Shown here: piece after piece, positions 1 to 10,082 of the stretch
Layout of the letters: the number at the start of each line of letters is the position of its first letter
Numbering within the stretch: the first letter of the stretch is position 1
Assembly: GCA_964460905.1 (NCBI GenBank)
Contig: CAYWRM010000016.1
Location: 31,512-95,511, forward strand
DNA from: GCA-002708315 sp964460905
Lineage (GTDB): Bacteria; Bacteroidota; Bacteroidia; Bacteroidales; F082
Direction of reading: 5' to 3'
Length of the DNA stretch: 64,000 nucleotides
Made by a program: the position numbers and the translations under genes
The notes under the pieces: model-generated
Told to the model about the DNA's origin: nothing
Databases searched by the model: none
What the model saw: only the letters and a program-made list of their open reading frames with translations

Positions 1-1451
1 AAAAAATCATTATTGAACTTTATAATTTCAGGATATGACCTCCAATTTGTTGAAAGGATAACTTCTCGGTATTCCTGTTGCAACATCTTCTGGCGTGATA
101 CTGACAACTGTGAACCGTCATTACCATACAAATCAGGAAGATTTGCAAACAGTTCCACTTCACCATTTCGAAAGCGATAAATTGCCTGTTTAGCATCACC
201 AACAAGCATGTTAAAATTGCCATACGAAAGTGATTCTTCAATAAGGGGAAGCAAATTATACCATTGTAAAATGGAAGTATCCTGAAATTCATCTATTAAA
301 AAGTAGCGATATTTTCTACCAAGACGCTCATAAATAAAAGGTACTGGTTGGTCGGCAATTTCATCACTTATCTTCTTGTTAAATTCTGAAATATGCACCT
401 TCCCCGTTTGTTCGGTAAATTCTACAAATAAGCTTTTAATTTCATGAACCAAGGCCAAGGAATAAATCTTGCTGTATATGAGCCGATAGAAGAAGTAACT
501 TTTAATTTTCTTTACTATCTCAAAATAATACTCAGCAAGCCGCGGCATAATATTTGAAATAACCTGCTTTACTTCAGAGCTTGCTTTTGATCCGAACCAC
601 AATTCTTCAGCAATAGATTTCTGAACTGTTGGTGTTGGAAAAAGTTTATCATCTGCTACACTAAATTCTCTAACCTTATTAAAATAAGCTAATATTCCTC
701 TACTTCCCTGATAGAAATCTTTAAGATCCAAATTATTACTTTCACATAAATTGATGGCACTATTGGCAATTTCTATTATTTCAGATTTTTCAGCACCTAT
801 TTTATGTGCTAACCTGGAAATAATATTACCCAATTCAGCAATATTTAGTTTTTCAAGCTTGCTAATATGCTTAAAACCATCTTCATCCATATGACGCTTA
901 ATAAAGGAAATGAGTTTTGATGTGGGATCATAACTATTCTCTTCATCAGCTTCAGCCAACACAAATTTAATTAACACCTTCGTAAGTTCTTTGTCAGCAC
1001 CAACCTTCTCATACAGATTATTAATAATATCCGGGATTATATCTTCTTCGTCAATAACGACTTCAAAGTTCTGTGGCAACTGGACATCCGAAGCAAATGT
1101 GCGTATAATGCGATGGATAAATGAGTCGATAGTACTTATGGCAAATTCATCATAATTATGAAGTATAATAGATAATAGTTTTTGAGCCCGAATCCTCAGT
1201 TCCGTAAGATCAAGATTAATATCCTCAATAATTTCTGACAAACTATCAATAGGTTGCTTTTCAGGGTCTGTCAAATCTTTTAACGTACCAATAACCCTTT
1301 CCTTCATTTCGTTGGCAGCCTTATTTGTAAAAGTAATGGCAAGGATATGCCTAAACGATTCTGGCTTTTTTAATGCTATTCTTAGATACTCATTAACAAG
1401 CGTTGTTGTTTTTCCTGAACCTGCTGATGATTTATAAACTACTAAAGGCAT
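1..1451 (-). CDS. AddA/RecB-like UvrD-family helicase, N-terminal part (cut by window edge)
   Basis: About 483 residues are visible, read leftward from an ATG at 1451; the gene continues past base 1 so the C-terminus is not seen. The protein starts with a UvrD-type Walker A, SSAGSGKTTTL, at residues 8-18. It continues with the motif Ia-like AITFTNKAANEMKER near residue 45, STIDSF near 105, the Walker B helicase motif LIDEFQDTS near residue 384, GDAKQAIYRFR (motif III) and STNWRS (motif IV) near the edge. These are the ordered motifs of superfamily 1A helicases of the AddA/RecB group, which unwind and resect double-strand ends for recombination. The long insertion between motifs Ia and II fits AddA/RecB. 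A nuclease domain would be C-terminal and lies outside the window. A likely partner, an AddB-like protein, is at 38586-41444 on the same strand. Confidence 0.9.
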   Translation of the reverse strand, partial: MPLVVYKSSAGSGKTTTLVNEYLRIALKKPESFRHILAITFTNKAANEMKERVIGTLKDLTDPEKQPIDSLSEIIEDINLDLTELRIRAQKLLSIILHNYDEFAISTIDSFIHRIIRTFASDVQLPQNFEVVIDEEDIIPDIINNLYEKVGADKELTKVLIKFVLAEADEENSYDPTSKLISFIKRHMDEDGFKHISKLEKLNIAELGNIISRLAHKIGAEKSEIIEIANSAINLCESNNLDLKDFYQGSRGILAYFNKVREFSVADDKLFPTPTVQKSIAEELWFGSKASSEVKQVISNIMPRLAEYYFEIVKKIKSYFFYRLIYSKIYSLALVHEIKSLFVEFTEQTGKVHISEFNKKISDEIADQPVPFIYERLGRKYRYFLIDEFQDTSILQWYNLLPLIEESLSYGNFNMLVGDAKQAIYRFRNGEVELFANLPDLYGNDGSQLSVSRQKMLQQEYREVILSTNWRSYPEIIKFNNDF

Positions 1452-1505
1452 CTTTTTTCTTGTGAATCGTTAATAGTGATTAGTTTGATCTCAATCCTCC
1501 CCTAT

Positions 1506-2594
1506 TTAATACAATATTATCTTCTTGGTGATTTGCTGATTATCTGATATTAATTTTAGCAAGTAAATTCCATTGCTTAATCCTAATTGCTTTAGATCAA
1601 TTTTGAAATTAATTGTTCCCGGCATATGATCAAATGAAATATCATCAGTAACTTTAATACCATTAGAATTATAAATTGCAATCTCAACATCTGATCTTGA
1701 TAACAATTCAAATGTAATATTAACAATACCAAACGATGGAACTGGAAATACTTCAACATTATCAATAATAAAATCAGTCTGATTATAAATTGCTGATGGG
1801 TTTATCCTAACAGAGTCGATATAAGTAACGATTGTGCCTGCAAAACTTGACGTAATTTTAAGCAATGGAATCATTTGTTCTTTTCCCAACCAACTGTATT
1901 CGGTATATTCTCGATAAAATGGCAAACCCATTCCCAATGAATCAATATAAATAGTGTCGAATTCGGCAACTTCGCATTTTAAACGAAGGACATCAAATGT
2001 GCCATATGGAGTTGTTAATGTGCCCCAGCCGTCAACAGTATTTGAACGACTTATTTCTTTTCCGATATATCCATAGTTATCCACCCCAAATCCATATTCT
2101 GCAAATGAATTTCCAATATCTTCATAATTCATAGGAAATTGATAAAGTATGTCGGGTGAATCAAACATAAGAGGTATGGGAAAACCATAAATCATAGCTG
2201 CATTCCCGGTAATACCAAAATAATTATCAGTACTATTATAAAATGTGGTTGGGTTTGTTATTGGGAATTCAGGTATTGGAATTCCAATATCCCCATTTTT
2301 AGCAAGGTTAGAGTTAAACATAAAAAAAGGGATGTAATACAAAGGTACATTTAGCTGACTAACAAAAGTATCTACTTGTTGGCTAATTGATACCAGCTGT
2401 GAAAAATCCCATATGTAATCTTCTCCTGTTTCCTGAAAATCAATAAAATCTGGATTTAAACCGGTACTTGTACATACTATATCATTAACAGAAGGCATGT
2501 CAGACTTATTAATGCTTATTTGTGCTTTAAGTTGAAATATGCAAAAAAATAATACAGCATATAAAACTACTTTTTTATTACTAATTATCATCAT
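1506..2594 (-). CDS. Secreted protein with T9SS type A C-terminal sorting domain
   Basis: 362 residues. A signal peptide is clear (hydrophobic run VVLYAVLFFCIFQLKAQ, residues 9-25). The last ~80 residues form a T9SS type A sorting domain: VFPVPSFG at its start, then the IAIYNSNGIKV strand, LSNGIYLLKL and the basic end ITKKIILY. The protein should therefore cross the inner membrane by Sec and the outer membrane by the type IX system. The middle part (residues ~30-270) has no domain I recognise and is rich in Tyr, Asn and Asp. The start overlaps the end of tamB by 14 bases; a second ATG lies three bases further in. The overlap suggests translational coupling to tamB. The cargo function is unknown. 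Confidence 0.85.
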   Translation of the reverse strand: MMIISNKKVVLYAVLFFCIFQLKAQISINKSDMPSVNDIVCTSTGLNPDFIDFQETGEDYIWDFSQLVSISQQVDTFVSQLNVPLYYIPFFMFNSNLAKNGDIGIPIPEFPITNPTTFYNSTDNYFGITGNAAMIYGFPIPLMFDSPDILYQFPMNYEDIGNSFAEYGFGVDNYGYIGKEISRSNTVDGWGTLTTPYGTFDVLRLKCEVAEFDTIYIDSLGMGLPFYREYTEYSWLGKEQMIPLLKITSSFAGTIVTYIDSVRINPSAIYNQTDFIIDNVEVFPVPSFGIVNITFELLSRSDVEIAIYNSNGIKVTDDISFDHMPGTINFKIDLKQLGLSNGIYLLKLISDNQQITKKIILY

Positions 2595-5500
2595 CTTCCG
2601 TCTTTATTAATTCTTTATTTACTTTTGATTTATTACTTTTCTTTTTATCCTTATTCCTCCGTTCAAATAATTCTTTTATATTATTAAAATCCTTTTTAAA
2701 AGCAATACCAACTCCTTGTGTATAAGGTGATACCTGGTCGTAAGTATTATAATTATACCATGAGTTAACATTTGAATGATTAAAAACCTTAAGAACCCAC
2801 TGACCTTCAGGAGTAAGTTTATAACCAATATCCACATCTCCCACAATATTACTTGCATTCTGTTGGCTCCGGTCATAAGTCATACCAAAGTTACCATCGA
2901 TAGTTAGCCTATCATCAAACAATTGTGTTGACAGCGCAACTTCAAATTCCTCTTGTGAAAGATCATCACCGGGTTTATAGTTAAGCCCCACATCCACATT
3001 ATCACTAATTCGCGAAAGCATACTACTTAATTGATTAGCAATAACATTGTAGTATGAGCTTTGAACACTCACATTGGCTGCATTGTTAAAACTAAATGTT
3101 CCTAATACTAATAGAGATATCATTTGTTGATTCATTTCTGCCACATTAGTAGTATCAAGCTCTGAATAGATGATTCGTTGCTGATCAGGATCTATATCAG
3201 GAATATTAATCTCAAATTTAATATTAGGATTTAGAAGTTCGCCGGTTAGTACCACATAACATTCAACAGTAACTTTATTTTTGTAAGATGCCGTTGTATC
3301 GATGGAAACACCCAGACTTGAAAGGCTGGTTTTAACTTTATACAACCCTTTAATACTAACATTTGCCGAATATGGGTTTCCTGACCACGATATTCGACCT
3401 CCTTTAACAAGAGAAAACCTTTTGCTTACCAAATTTCCAATTTTAAAATGGAATAGCCCATCATTAACAACATAATCACCTACCAATGAAAACCTGCCAT
3501 TTGAGTTAACATCAAGATCAAGATTAGATGTACCACGCGCTTCAATTGTACCCATATCGTCGGGCAAATTAATACCTACTTTTGCATCAGGAGTAACATG
3601 CATACCAACAGAAATATTATAGCTTAGCTGCTTTTTCTTATTGATTTCCGACTCTTCAATAATATCGGCTTTTGTTAAGCTGTCAACAGTTGGCTTAACA
3701 AAAATGATATAATCTTTATCAGAAATCTCTACCGAATAATCAAGCGGAAGTATAACAGAGGTACCTTTTTTAGTTGATATATTTATATTAAGATCAATAT
3801 CATTAGGGCTTCCTTTAATACTTATATCACCGGAGGCGATAGCTGACCCATAATAAAGACTATTCATATGTTCGGTAGTGTTAAAAAACAGTAACCCAGG
3901 TGTTGTAATAGACACATCAAATTTTGGATCTTTAAAATAATCATGGGTTAAACTGCCATTTATATCAGCCTGATTACCGAGTGTATCGTATATTACCAGC
4001 TTATCAAAGTCAATGCTGTTTTTAACGAAATCTATTGAATTTGAAAAAGAATATTTAGTGTTAAGATATACTATCCTCATTGCAGCACGTTGCATATCTA
4101 TAGAACCCATTAGCATAGGCTTTAAAACACTACCTCTAATTTTAAGATTGCCAGATGTTGTCCCCTCAAGTTCCTGTACAAAAGCATGCACAAATGGCTC
4201 TACGGTTTTCAATTTAAACCTGTTAAACGAAATGTCAATACTAAGATTATCTTCTTTTATAAATGGGTAATAATAACCATCAGCCAGAAAAACCTCTCCT
4301 TTACCAACATTTCCTTGTCGTATAATTTGTGATTTGATAAAAACAGAATTATTAGTATTATCCCAAGTATTTAGTATGTGTGCATCTCCCAAATACTCTT
4401 TATTTAAAGCTAAGTCTTTAATAGAAATATCTGAAACAAAGGTTGGATTTTCTTTTATCATTGTTAAACTAAGTGAGCCATTAACTTTACCATCTAAATC
4501 AATATTTAACGGATTAGTAATTATATCGAAAGTTGAAAGATCCCAATCAGTAAATTCAGCTACCAGAGAATCCTTATCATTTTTTGGGATTGTACCAAGC
4601 AGATTAAATTCTGACTGACCAGCCTTAATATAAATATCATGAAAAAACACCCTGTTATTTTTAAAGACAACAAGGTTATTAGAATCTATTTTCCACATAA
4701 TATCATTTACAAAAACATTAGCCTTTCCAATGCTAAATGATGTTGAGTCGGGTGTTTGTGCCAAATAACCTTCAACAACACCTGAATTCTTTAAAGTCTG
4801 AATACGATTATCCCAGTTAATACCATAAATTATTGAGTCGTTACTTATTTTTGAAGACAAGCTAAAATCATCCAGACCAAATACTAAAGTGTCCACACTA
4901 GTACTGTCTTTAAGTATTATATTTGAAATTGCAAATTGCAAAAACAGAGAATCATTAAGGTTATTAATTTTTAGATCACTACTATCTAACTTAATATTGT
5001 GATACTGAATTTTTTTTGATGAGAAATTTAGCTGAAGGTCATTATTAACAAAATCAAATTTTGAGTATAACATTGTGTTAGGTGAAAACTTAATACCCGA
5101 AAGAATTTGTTTACTGAAAATTCTTGGCTTAATTATGTTTACATTTATATCAACATATTTATCAGCTGATGTTCTAGTTGAATCAACACCCGGAATCACA
5201 TTATAATAATTATCGACCAGCCCAAAAATACTTTCTGTGATTGTGGATATATTAAAATTTCCTGAAATATTGCTTTCTGCAATATCTGAATTTAACGATA
5301 AACTTGTAATATTTAATGAATCTGTATTCTTTGTTATTATAATACTATCAATACTGTATTCATCGTCACTAAAAACCAGTTTATTTTCAGTTAATGAAAT
5401 GTTCGCAGATAATGTACCAAGATTAGTACCTTCAACTTTAGCATCTACCGTGGAAGAAAAATTAATAGCCTGGTTATACCAGAGATTTAGCCTATTAAGA

Positions 5501-7110
5501 TTTGCACTAACAATATTTGACTTAAGTGTAAAAACAGGGTTTTCCACAATATCTGCGGTAATAGAAGCAGCCATCATTAAATTAGGGTCGCCAACTCGTA
5601 AACTGGCTATTATTGATTTGTTTATATAGCTACCTTCTATACCAATCCTCTTATAATTATATCCAAGTAAATCAACTTCCATAAACTTTGCTATAGTATT
5701 GTAACTGATACTTTCCTGAGTCTCACCCTCTCCTGATACATCTATATTAAAACTCATTCTTCCAAGTAATGTAGGCTGACTTAAAAACTCACCAACATTG
5801 ACAGAATCTCCTACTGCGGTTATATTGAAATTAATACCTTCATTAGTAGTTTGCTTGAATTTAACATTTGATTTTATTTTACCATAACTTAGTACTACAT
5901 CAAGGCTACTATTAAAATCTTTATAATAGCCATTAAAATTACCTGAAGCAGTTATCTGTTCATTATGTGGAATAATATTGGAAAAATCTAGATGTTTCTC
6001 CTCTATTGGTAAATAAAATTTTGAAATGTCATGCGGGTTTGATGTTAAATATAGTTCTTTTCCAATCATGTTAGTAGTATAAAAATCGGGAAGACCTGTA
6101 AACCTTATATCCCCTGATAGACGAGTATTAGTACCAAATTTTATTTTAAGGTCTTCGCCAACCATATCCCGTACCGTACCATTCATTTTTCCGGTAATTC
6201 CAACAACATTTGGCATTTCAAAAAGAATTGCAGAAAAATAACCAATGTCAGCCATATTAATTATTGTAGGTCTCACATCAACAGTCATATTAACCGAATC
6301 AACATAATCACTAAATGATGAATAACCCGAATACTGCATTCCAAAATCAGCATTAATTTCTGAATTATTGAGATTCATAACAGTATTTTCTAAAATAAGC
6401 CCAATTGAGCTAATTATAAAATCAGCCTTCAAATCTTTTATCAAAAGACCACACTTCTCATTAGCCGAGAGGCTACTGATCTTAAAATTCAGAGAGTCAC
6501 CTATTAATTTAAATTCACTTATATCACTGTTAATATTATTTATACCCATGTTAGCATAATCCATTGATTTACTACCATGTGCATAAGTTGAATTTTGGTT
6601 AAACAAATTAAATGATGAATTTTTTAATTTTAGCGATTTCAAGAAAAGTTTAAATCCCCCATCTCCATTTTTCTCTTTACCCCCAGTTATCTTTTTTACT
6701 AAATGTGATAAATTATTATTAGCATCACTCTTGTATGTACCCATGTTAAAATGCACACTATCTAACTCTATCGATAGAAAATCAATCTTGTTAAATCCAA
6801 GGTTACTAAAAACAGGCATAGCATTTAAATTGTCAATATAAATCAGTGTGTTATTATGATGGTCTTGTACATTAAGCTCATTAATATTTATTCCACTAAA
6901 AAAACCAATACTAATTGTATTTATTGTAACACTCTGTCCTAAGCTTTTTGTAAGCATGTTTGCGGCTAACCTTGCCGAAATAGTCTGAACCACGGGGTTT
7001 TGAAACAATAAAGTTAAAGCAAAGGGGATAATAGCTACCACCAATAGAATATATAGCAATAATTTTGCTAGTCTTTTTTTAATATTTTTGCGAACAGAAT
7101 TATTCTCCAA
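2581..7110 (-). CDS. tamB: Translocation/assembly module TamB-like (DUF490) envelope protein
   Basis: 1509 residues, the size usual for Bacteroidota TamB homologues. One N-terminal membrane anchor (LLLYILLVVAIIPFALTLLF, residues 18-37) is followed by a very long, repetitive beta-rich region typical of AsmA/TamB proteins that bridge the two membranes and move phospholipids or help outer-membrane protein assembly. The C-terminal 350 residues hold the conserved TamB domain, with ISLLVLGTF and the barrel-like end DVGLNYKPGDD and GNFGMTYDRSQQN. The start is TTG at 7110: an in-frame stop lies five codons upstream (7123-7125), and no ATG is available until about residue 51. The start codon directly abuts the ATG of divergent tsaD with no base between them, so regulatory sequence for each gene must lie inside the other. 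Confidence 0.88.
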   Translation of the reverse strand: MENNSVRKNIKKRLAKLLLYILLVVAIIPFALTLLFQNPVVQTISARLAANMLTKSLGQSVTINTISIGFFSGININELNVQDHHNNTLIYIDNLNAMPVFSNLGFNKIDFLSIELDSVHFNMGTYKSDANNNLSHLVKKITGGKEKNGDGGFKLFLKSLKLKNSSFNLFNQNSTYAHGSKSMDYANMGINNINSDISEFKLIGDSLNFKISSLSANEKCGLLIKDLKADFIISSIGLILENTVMNLNNSEINADFGMQYSGYSSFSDYVDSVNMTVDVRPTIINMADIGYFSAILFEMPNVVGITGKMNGTVRDMVGEDLKIKFGTNTRLSGDIRFTGLPDFYTTNMIGKELYLTSNPHDISKFYLPIEEKHLDFSNIIPHNEQITASGNFNGYYKDFNSSLDVVLSYGKIKSNVKFKQTTNEGINFNITAVGDSVNVGEFLSQPTLLGRMSFNIDVSGEGETQESISYNTIAKFMEVDLLGYNYKRIGIEGSYINKSIIASLRVGDPNLMMAASITADIVENPVFTLKSNIVSANLNRLNLWYNQAINFSSTVDAKVEGTNLGTLSANISLTENKLVFSDDEYSIDSIIITKNTDSLNITSLSLNSDIAESNISGNFNISTITESIFGLVDNYYNVIPGVDSTRTSADKYVDINVNIIKPRIFSKQILSGIKFSPNTMLYSKFDFVNNDLQLNFSSKKIQYHNIKLDSSDLKINNLNDSLFLQFAISNIILKDSTSVDTLVFGLDDFSLSSKISNDSIIYGINWDNRIQTLKNSGVVEGYLAQTPDSTSFSIGKANVFVNDIMWKIDSNNLVVFKNNRVFFHDIYIKAGQSEFNLLGTIPKNDKDSLVAEFTDWDLSTFDIITNPLNIDLDGKVNGSLSLTMIKENPTFVSDISIKDLALNKEYLGDAHILNTWDNTNNSVFIKSQIIRQGNVGKGEVFLADGYYYPFIKEDNLSIDISFNRFKLKTVEPFVHAFVQELEGTTSGNLKIRGSVLKPMLMGSIDMQRAAMRIVYLNTKYSFSNSIDFVKNSIDFDKLVIYDTLGNQADINGSLTHDYFKDPKFDVSITTPGLLFFNTTEHMNSLYYGSAIASGDISIKGSPNDIDLNINISTKKGTSVILPLDYSVEISDKDYIIFVKPTVDSLTKADIIEESEINKKKQLSYNISVGMHVTPDAKVGINLPDDMGTIEARGTSNLDLDVNSNGRFSLVGDYVVNDGLFHFKIGNLVSKRFSLVKGGRISWSGNPYSANVSIKGLYKVKTSLSSLGVSIDTTASYKNKVTVECYVVLTGELLNPNIKFEINIPDIDPDQQRIIYSELDTTNVAEMNQQMISLLVLGTFSFNNAANVSVQSSYYNVIANQLSSMLSRISDNVDVGLNYKPGDDLSQEEFEVALSTQLFDDRLTIDGNFGMTYDRSQQNASNIVGDVDIGYKLTPEGQWVLKVFNHSNVNSWYNYNTYDQVSPYTQGVGIAFKKDFNNIKELFERRNKDKKKSNKSKVNKELIKTEDDDN
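7064..7090 (+). promoter_or_regulatory. Candidate tsaD promoter inside tamB
   Basis: TATTTTTG at 7083-7090 is an exact match to the Bacteroidota -7 element TAnnTTTG, 20 bases before the tsaD ATG. A TTTG at 7064-7067 could be the -33 element, but the 15-base spacing is shorter than usual (about 19-21). The site lies within the first codons of tamB on the other strand. In AT-rich DNA such octamers also arise by chance. Confidence 0.35.
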
Positions 7111-8124
7111 ATGACATATATATTAGGCATAGAATCATCTTGCGATGACACATCAGCAGCAGTAATAAAAAACACCAGGGTATTATCCAATATTATTGCA
7201 AATCAAGTTGTTCATAGCAAATATGGAGGCGTAGTCCCTGAGTTAGCTTCACGGGCACACCAGCAAAATATTATACCCGTAGTTGATGTTGCCCTAAAGG
7301 AAGCAAATATACAGAAAAATCAATTGAGCACTATTGCTTTTACAAGAGGGCCGGGCTTGCTTGGGTCGTTATTGGTTGGCACTTCTTTTACTAAATCATT
7401 TGCTATGGCACTTGGGATTCCAATTGTTGAAGTTGATCATTTGAAAGCGCATATATTAGCTCATTTTTTAGATGACGGCAGTGAAAAAGAAATACCAACA
7501 TTCCCATTTTTATGCTTAACTGTTTCCGGTGGACATACACAAATTGTTAAAGTTAGCAGCCACTCAGAAATGATTGTAATAGGTTCAACAATTGATGATG
7601 CTGCCGGTGAAGCATTTGATAAAGCTGCAAAAATTATGGGACTCCCCTATCCCGGTGGCCCGGAAATAGATAAACTTGCCAAGGTTGGTGATGCATTGGC
7701 TTTTACTTTTCCAAAACCTAAAATACCTGATTTGAACTATAGCTTTAGCGGACTTAAAACATCCTTTTTGTATTTTTTACGTGACAAGCTGAAAGAAGAT
7801 GATGACTTTATTGAAAAAAATATGGCTGATTTGGCTGCATCCATACAATATACTATTATTGAAGTGCTGCTGGATAAACTAAAAAAAGCAGTGGTTGCTA
7901 CAGGGATTAATGAAATTGCAATTGCAGGAGGAGTATCGGCAAATTCAGGACTAAGGAACAGACTACAGCAGCTGGCTAATATTGAGGGATGGAAGGTACA
8001 TATACCCGGTATTAAATACACTACTGATAATGCAGCTATGATAGCTGTTGCAGGATATTTTAAATATTTGAACAAGGATTTTTCTTCGCAGGATGTTACA
8101 CCTTATACTAGAAGTAAATTTTAG
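7111..8124 (+). CDS. tsaD: tRNA N6-threonylcarbamoyladenosine (t6A37) transferase TsaD
   Basis: 337 residues, the usual length. The protein transfers the threonylcarbamoyl group from TC-AMP to A37 of ANN-decoding tRNAs, with TsaB and TsaE. Visible family motifs are GIESSCDDT at the N-terminus, VPELASRAHQQNI, the metal-binding HxxxH in VDHLKAHILAH (residues ~110-120), SGGHTQIV, the DDAAGEAFDKAAK substrate loop, GGPEIDKLA, YSFSGLKTS, and IAGGVSANSGLR followed by TDNAAMIA. All metal and nucleotide residues expected for the ASKHA fold appear intact. It is followed by coaD after 52 bases on the same strand. TsaB and TsaE are not in the window. Confidence 0.98.
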   Translation: MTYILGIESSCDDTSAAVIKNTRVLSNIIANQVVHSKYGGVVPELASRAHQQNIIPVVDVALKEANIQKNQLSTIAFTRGPGLLGSLLVGTSFTKSFAMALGIPIVEVDHLKAHILAHFLDDGSEKEIPTFPFLCLTVSGGHTQIVKVSSHSEMIVIGSTIDDAAGEAFDKAAKIMGLPYPGGPEIDKLAKVGDALAFTFPKPKIPDLNYSFSGLKTSFLYFLRDKLKEDDDFIEKNMADLAASIQYTIIEVLLDKLKKAVVATGINEIAIAGGVSANSGLRNRLQQLANIEGWKVHIPGIKYTTDNAAMIAVAGYFKYLNKDFSSQDVTPYTRSKF

Positions 8125-8176
8125 GCAAACTATTCTTTAAAAACCACTATCTTTACAAATCTTAACACATGTAATT

Positions 8177-8635
8177 ATGGAAAGAGTAGCTATATTCCCT
8201 GGCTCGTTTGACCCTATCACATTGGGACATGTAAGTGTAATTAAAAGGGCACTACCTATGTTTGATAAGATTATTATTAGCATTGGAATTAATTCTGAAA
8301 AAAAGAATATGTTCTCGCTCGAAGAAAGAATTTTATGGATAAAAAAAATATTTAATTCGGAGCCGAAAGTTACTGTTGATTCATATACCGGACTTACTAT
8401 TGATTTATGCAAACAAAAAAATGCCGGTTATATATTAAGAGGTTTACGTACATCTGCCGACTTTGAATTTGAAAGAGGAATTGGTCAGGTAAATAGTATG
8501 TTGGCAGGTGATATCGAAACTGTATTTTTACTTACAGAGGCTAAATTCACTCCCATTTCATCATCTATTGTTAGAGATGTAATAAGAAATGGTGGTGATG
8601 TGAGCGGCATGATTCCAGAAGAGATTGATCTATAA
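8177..8635 (+). CDS. coaD: Phosphopantetheine adenylyltransferase
   Basis: 152 residues, matching bacterial CoaD. It makes dephospho-CoA from 4'-phosphopantetheine and ATP, the penultimate step of CoA synthesis, in the cytoplasm. The N-terminal nucleotidyltransferase signature is clear: AIFPGSFDPITLGHVSVI, with the (H/T)xGH motif as TLGH at residues ~15-18. Further family features are RGLRTSADFEFE (substrate loop, residues ~88-99) and the ISSSIVRDVIRNGGDV adenylate-binding segment near the C-terminus. The start ATG has no close in-frame competitor. It probably shares a transcript with tsaD. Confidence 0.97.
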   Translation: MERVAIFPGSFDPITLGHVSVIKRALPMFDKIIISIGINSEKKNMFSLEERILWIKKIFNSEPKVTVDSYTGLTIDLCKQKNAGYILRGLRTSADFEFERGIGQVNSMLAGDIETVFLLTEAKFTPISSSIVRDVIRNGGDVSGMIPEEIDL

Positions 8636-8679
8636 CATAATCTATTCTAATAAGCGATATTACTAGAAATTAATCTCAA

Positions 8680-10071
8680 ATGAACAAAGTTGGTACATTA
8701 ATTTTACTTATTACACTCTCATTAACAGGGCTTTCACAGAACACAACAATTACTGGAACAACAAATGGTCAGCCAGAAAAACTCATACGAATAATTTGCT
8801 ATGCAGATGAATTTTCAAATCTTGAACACACTATTGCCGAAACGCAAACTAACAGCTTTGGAGAGTTTTCTTTAAATGTTGAAGTTTCTCAAACCAAATT
8901 TGCATATATAGCCCTTGGCCTTGATAAAGGAGAATTTTATTTAACTCCTAAGGCTGATTATTATTTTAATATACTAACAGACACGCTATCAGATAAAGGA
9001 TCTATATTCGATAGACTTCCTCTAAATTTTACCGTTAAAGCCAATGACAAAGGTATTCAACAGGATATTGGTGATTTTAATATTGATTATAATGATTTTG
9101 TTTACAACAATTTTAAAAGCATTTACAAAAGCAGAGACAAATCGGTGGTTATGCAGTTTGTTACGTATATGCAAAGTAAGTACACTAATGATAAACCCGG
9201 TTATGTTAAAAACTATGTACAATACACTCTTGCTCAATTATTATGGTTAAGCAAAAAACAGAATAATCGACTGATACTTATCAATTATTTTATTAATCAG
9301 CCTGTACTCTACAACAATATACAATATGCAGACTTTTTTAAAGAGTTTTTCAAGAGCTATTTTACTACTGAAAAAACGTTCACTTACGAAGAGCTTATTC
9401 TTGCAATTAATAGTTCGAAATCTATTCAGCTAGATACATTATTAGAACGTGATGAACAACTAGCTCTTGACAACAGAGTTCGTGAAATAGCAAAAATGCT
9501 TCTTCTATCAAAAAACTACTATAACCGCGATGTTAATAAAACGCAGGTTATTTCAAAACTTGAAAATATTGAACAGTCTTCAGCATTTTCTGAAAACAAA
9601 CTTGTGGCTCATAACTTCATAATTAAAATACAAGAATTACAAAACGGTAGTTTAGCACCTAGTTTTACACTCACTAATGCCAATAATGATTCTATTTCAT
9701 TGAATGATTTTAATGGAAAATTTGTTCTTTTAAGCTTTGTAAAACAAGATTGTAAAATCTGCAATTTTCATATGCAGCTACTTAACGATATCAAAAAACA
9801 AAATGGAAATGAGTTTGACATTATAACAATTGTTGCAGGTGATAAACTTGATAAGTTTGTAGATTTTGCACAAAGCAAAGGATGGAAATGGCCAATATTA
9901 AAGTCGGGAGATAATATACTTCTACTGGAAGATTATAATATTAGAGCATACCCTTCATATATTCTTATTAACCCTGATGGCACCATTGCCTACGCTCATT
10001 TGCCAATGCCGAATGAAAATATGGAGCTATATATTCAGCGGTTTATGAATAGCTATAATTCAACGCATTAA
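8680..10071 (+). CDS. DUF4369-type thioredoxin-fold envelope protein (TlpA-like), copy 1
   Basis: 463 residues. A signal peptide (LILLITLSLTGLSQ) sends it out of the cytoplasm. Residues ~20-110 form a DUF4369-like beta domain, as often found at the N-terminus of Bacteroidota TlpA proteins, followed by an alpha-helical middle. The C-terminal ~140 residues are a thioredoxin/AhpC-TSA fold: LAPSFTLTNANNDSISL, then FVLLSFVKQDCKICNF with a CxxC (CKIC, residues ~358-361) and a cis-proline loop AYPSYILINPDG. The expected WCxxC tryptophan is missing: Asp precedes the first Cys. It is probably a periplasmic thiol-disulfide protein, and its substrate is unknown. The next gene is a paralogue of the same design. 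Confidence 0.82.
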   Translation: MNKVGTLILLITLSLTGLSQNTTITGTTNGQPEKLIRIICYADEFSNLEHTIAETQTNSFGEFSLNVEVSQTKFAYIALGLDKGEFYLTPKADYYFNILTDTLSDKGSIFDRLPLNFTVKANDKGIQQDIGDFNIDYNDFVYNNFKSIYKSRDKSVVMQFVTYMQSKYTNDKPGYVKNYVQYTLAQLLWLSKKQNNRLILINYFINQPVLYNNIQYADFFKEFFKSYFTTEKTFTYEELILAINSSKSIQLDTLLERDEQLALDNRVREIAKMLLLSKNYYNRDVNKTQVISKLENIEQSSAFSENKLVAHNFIIKIQELQNGSLAPSFTLTNANNDSISLNDFNGKFVLLSFVKQDCKICNFHMQLLNDIKKQNGNEFDIITIVAGDKLDKFVDFAQSKGWKWPILKSGDNILLLEDYNIRAYPSYILINPDGTIAYAHLPMPNENMELYIQRFMNSYNSTH

Positions 10072-10082
10072 ACAATATCGGA

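Noticed and set aside
20..292. Minus-strand 90-residue open frame
   Set aside because: It lies out of frame inside the AddA-like helicase, whose conserved motifs read through the same bases.
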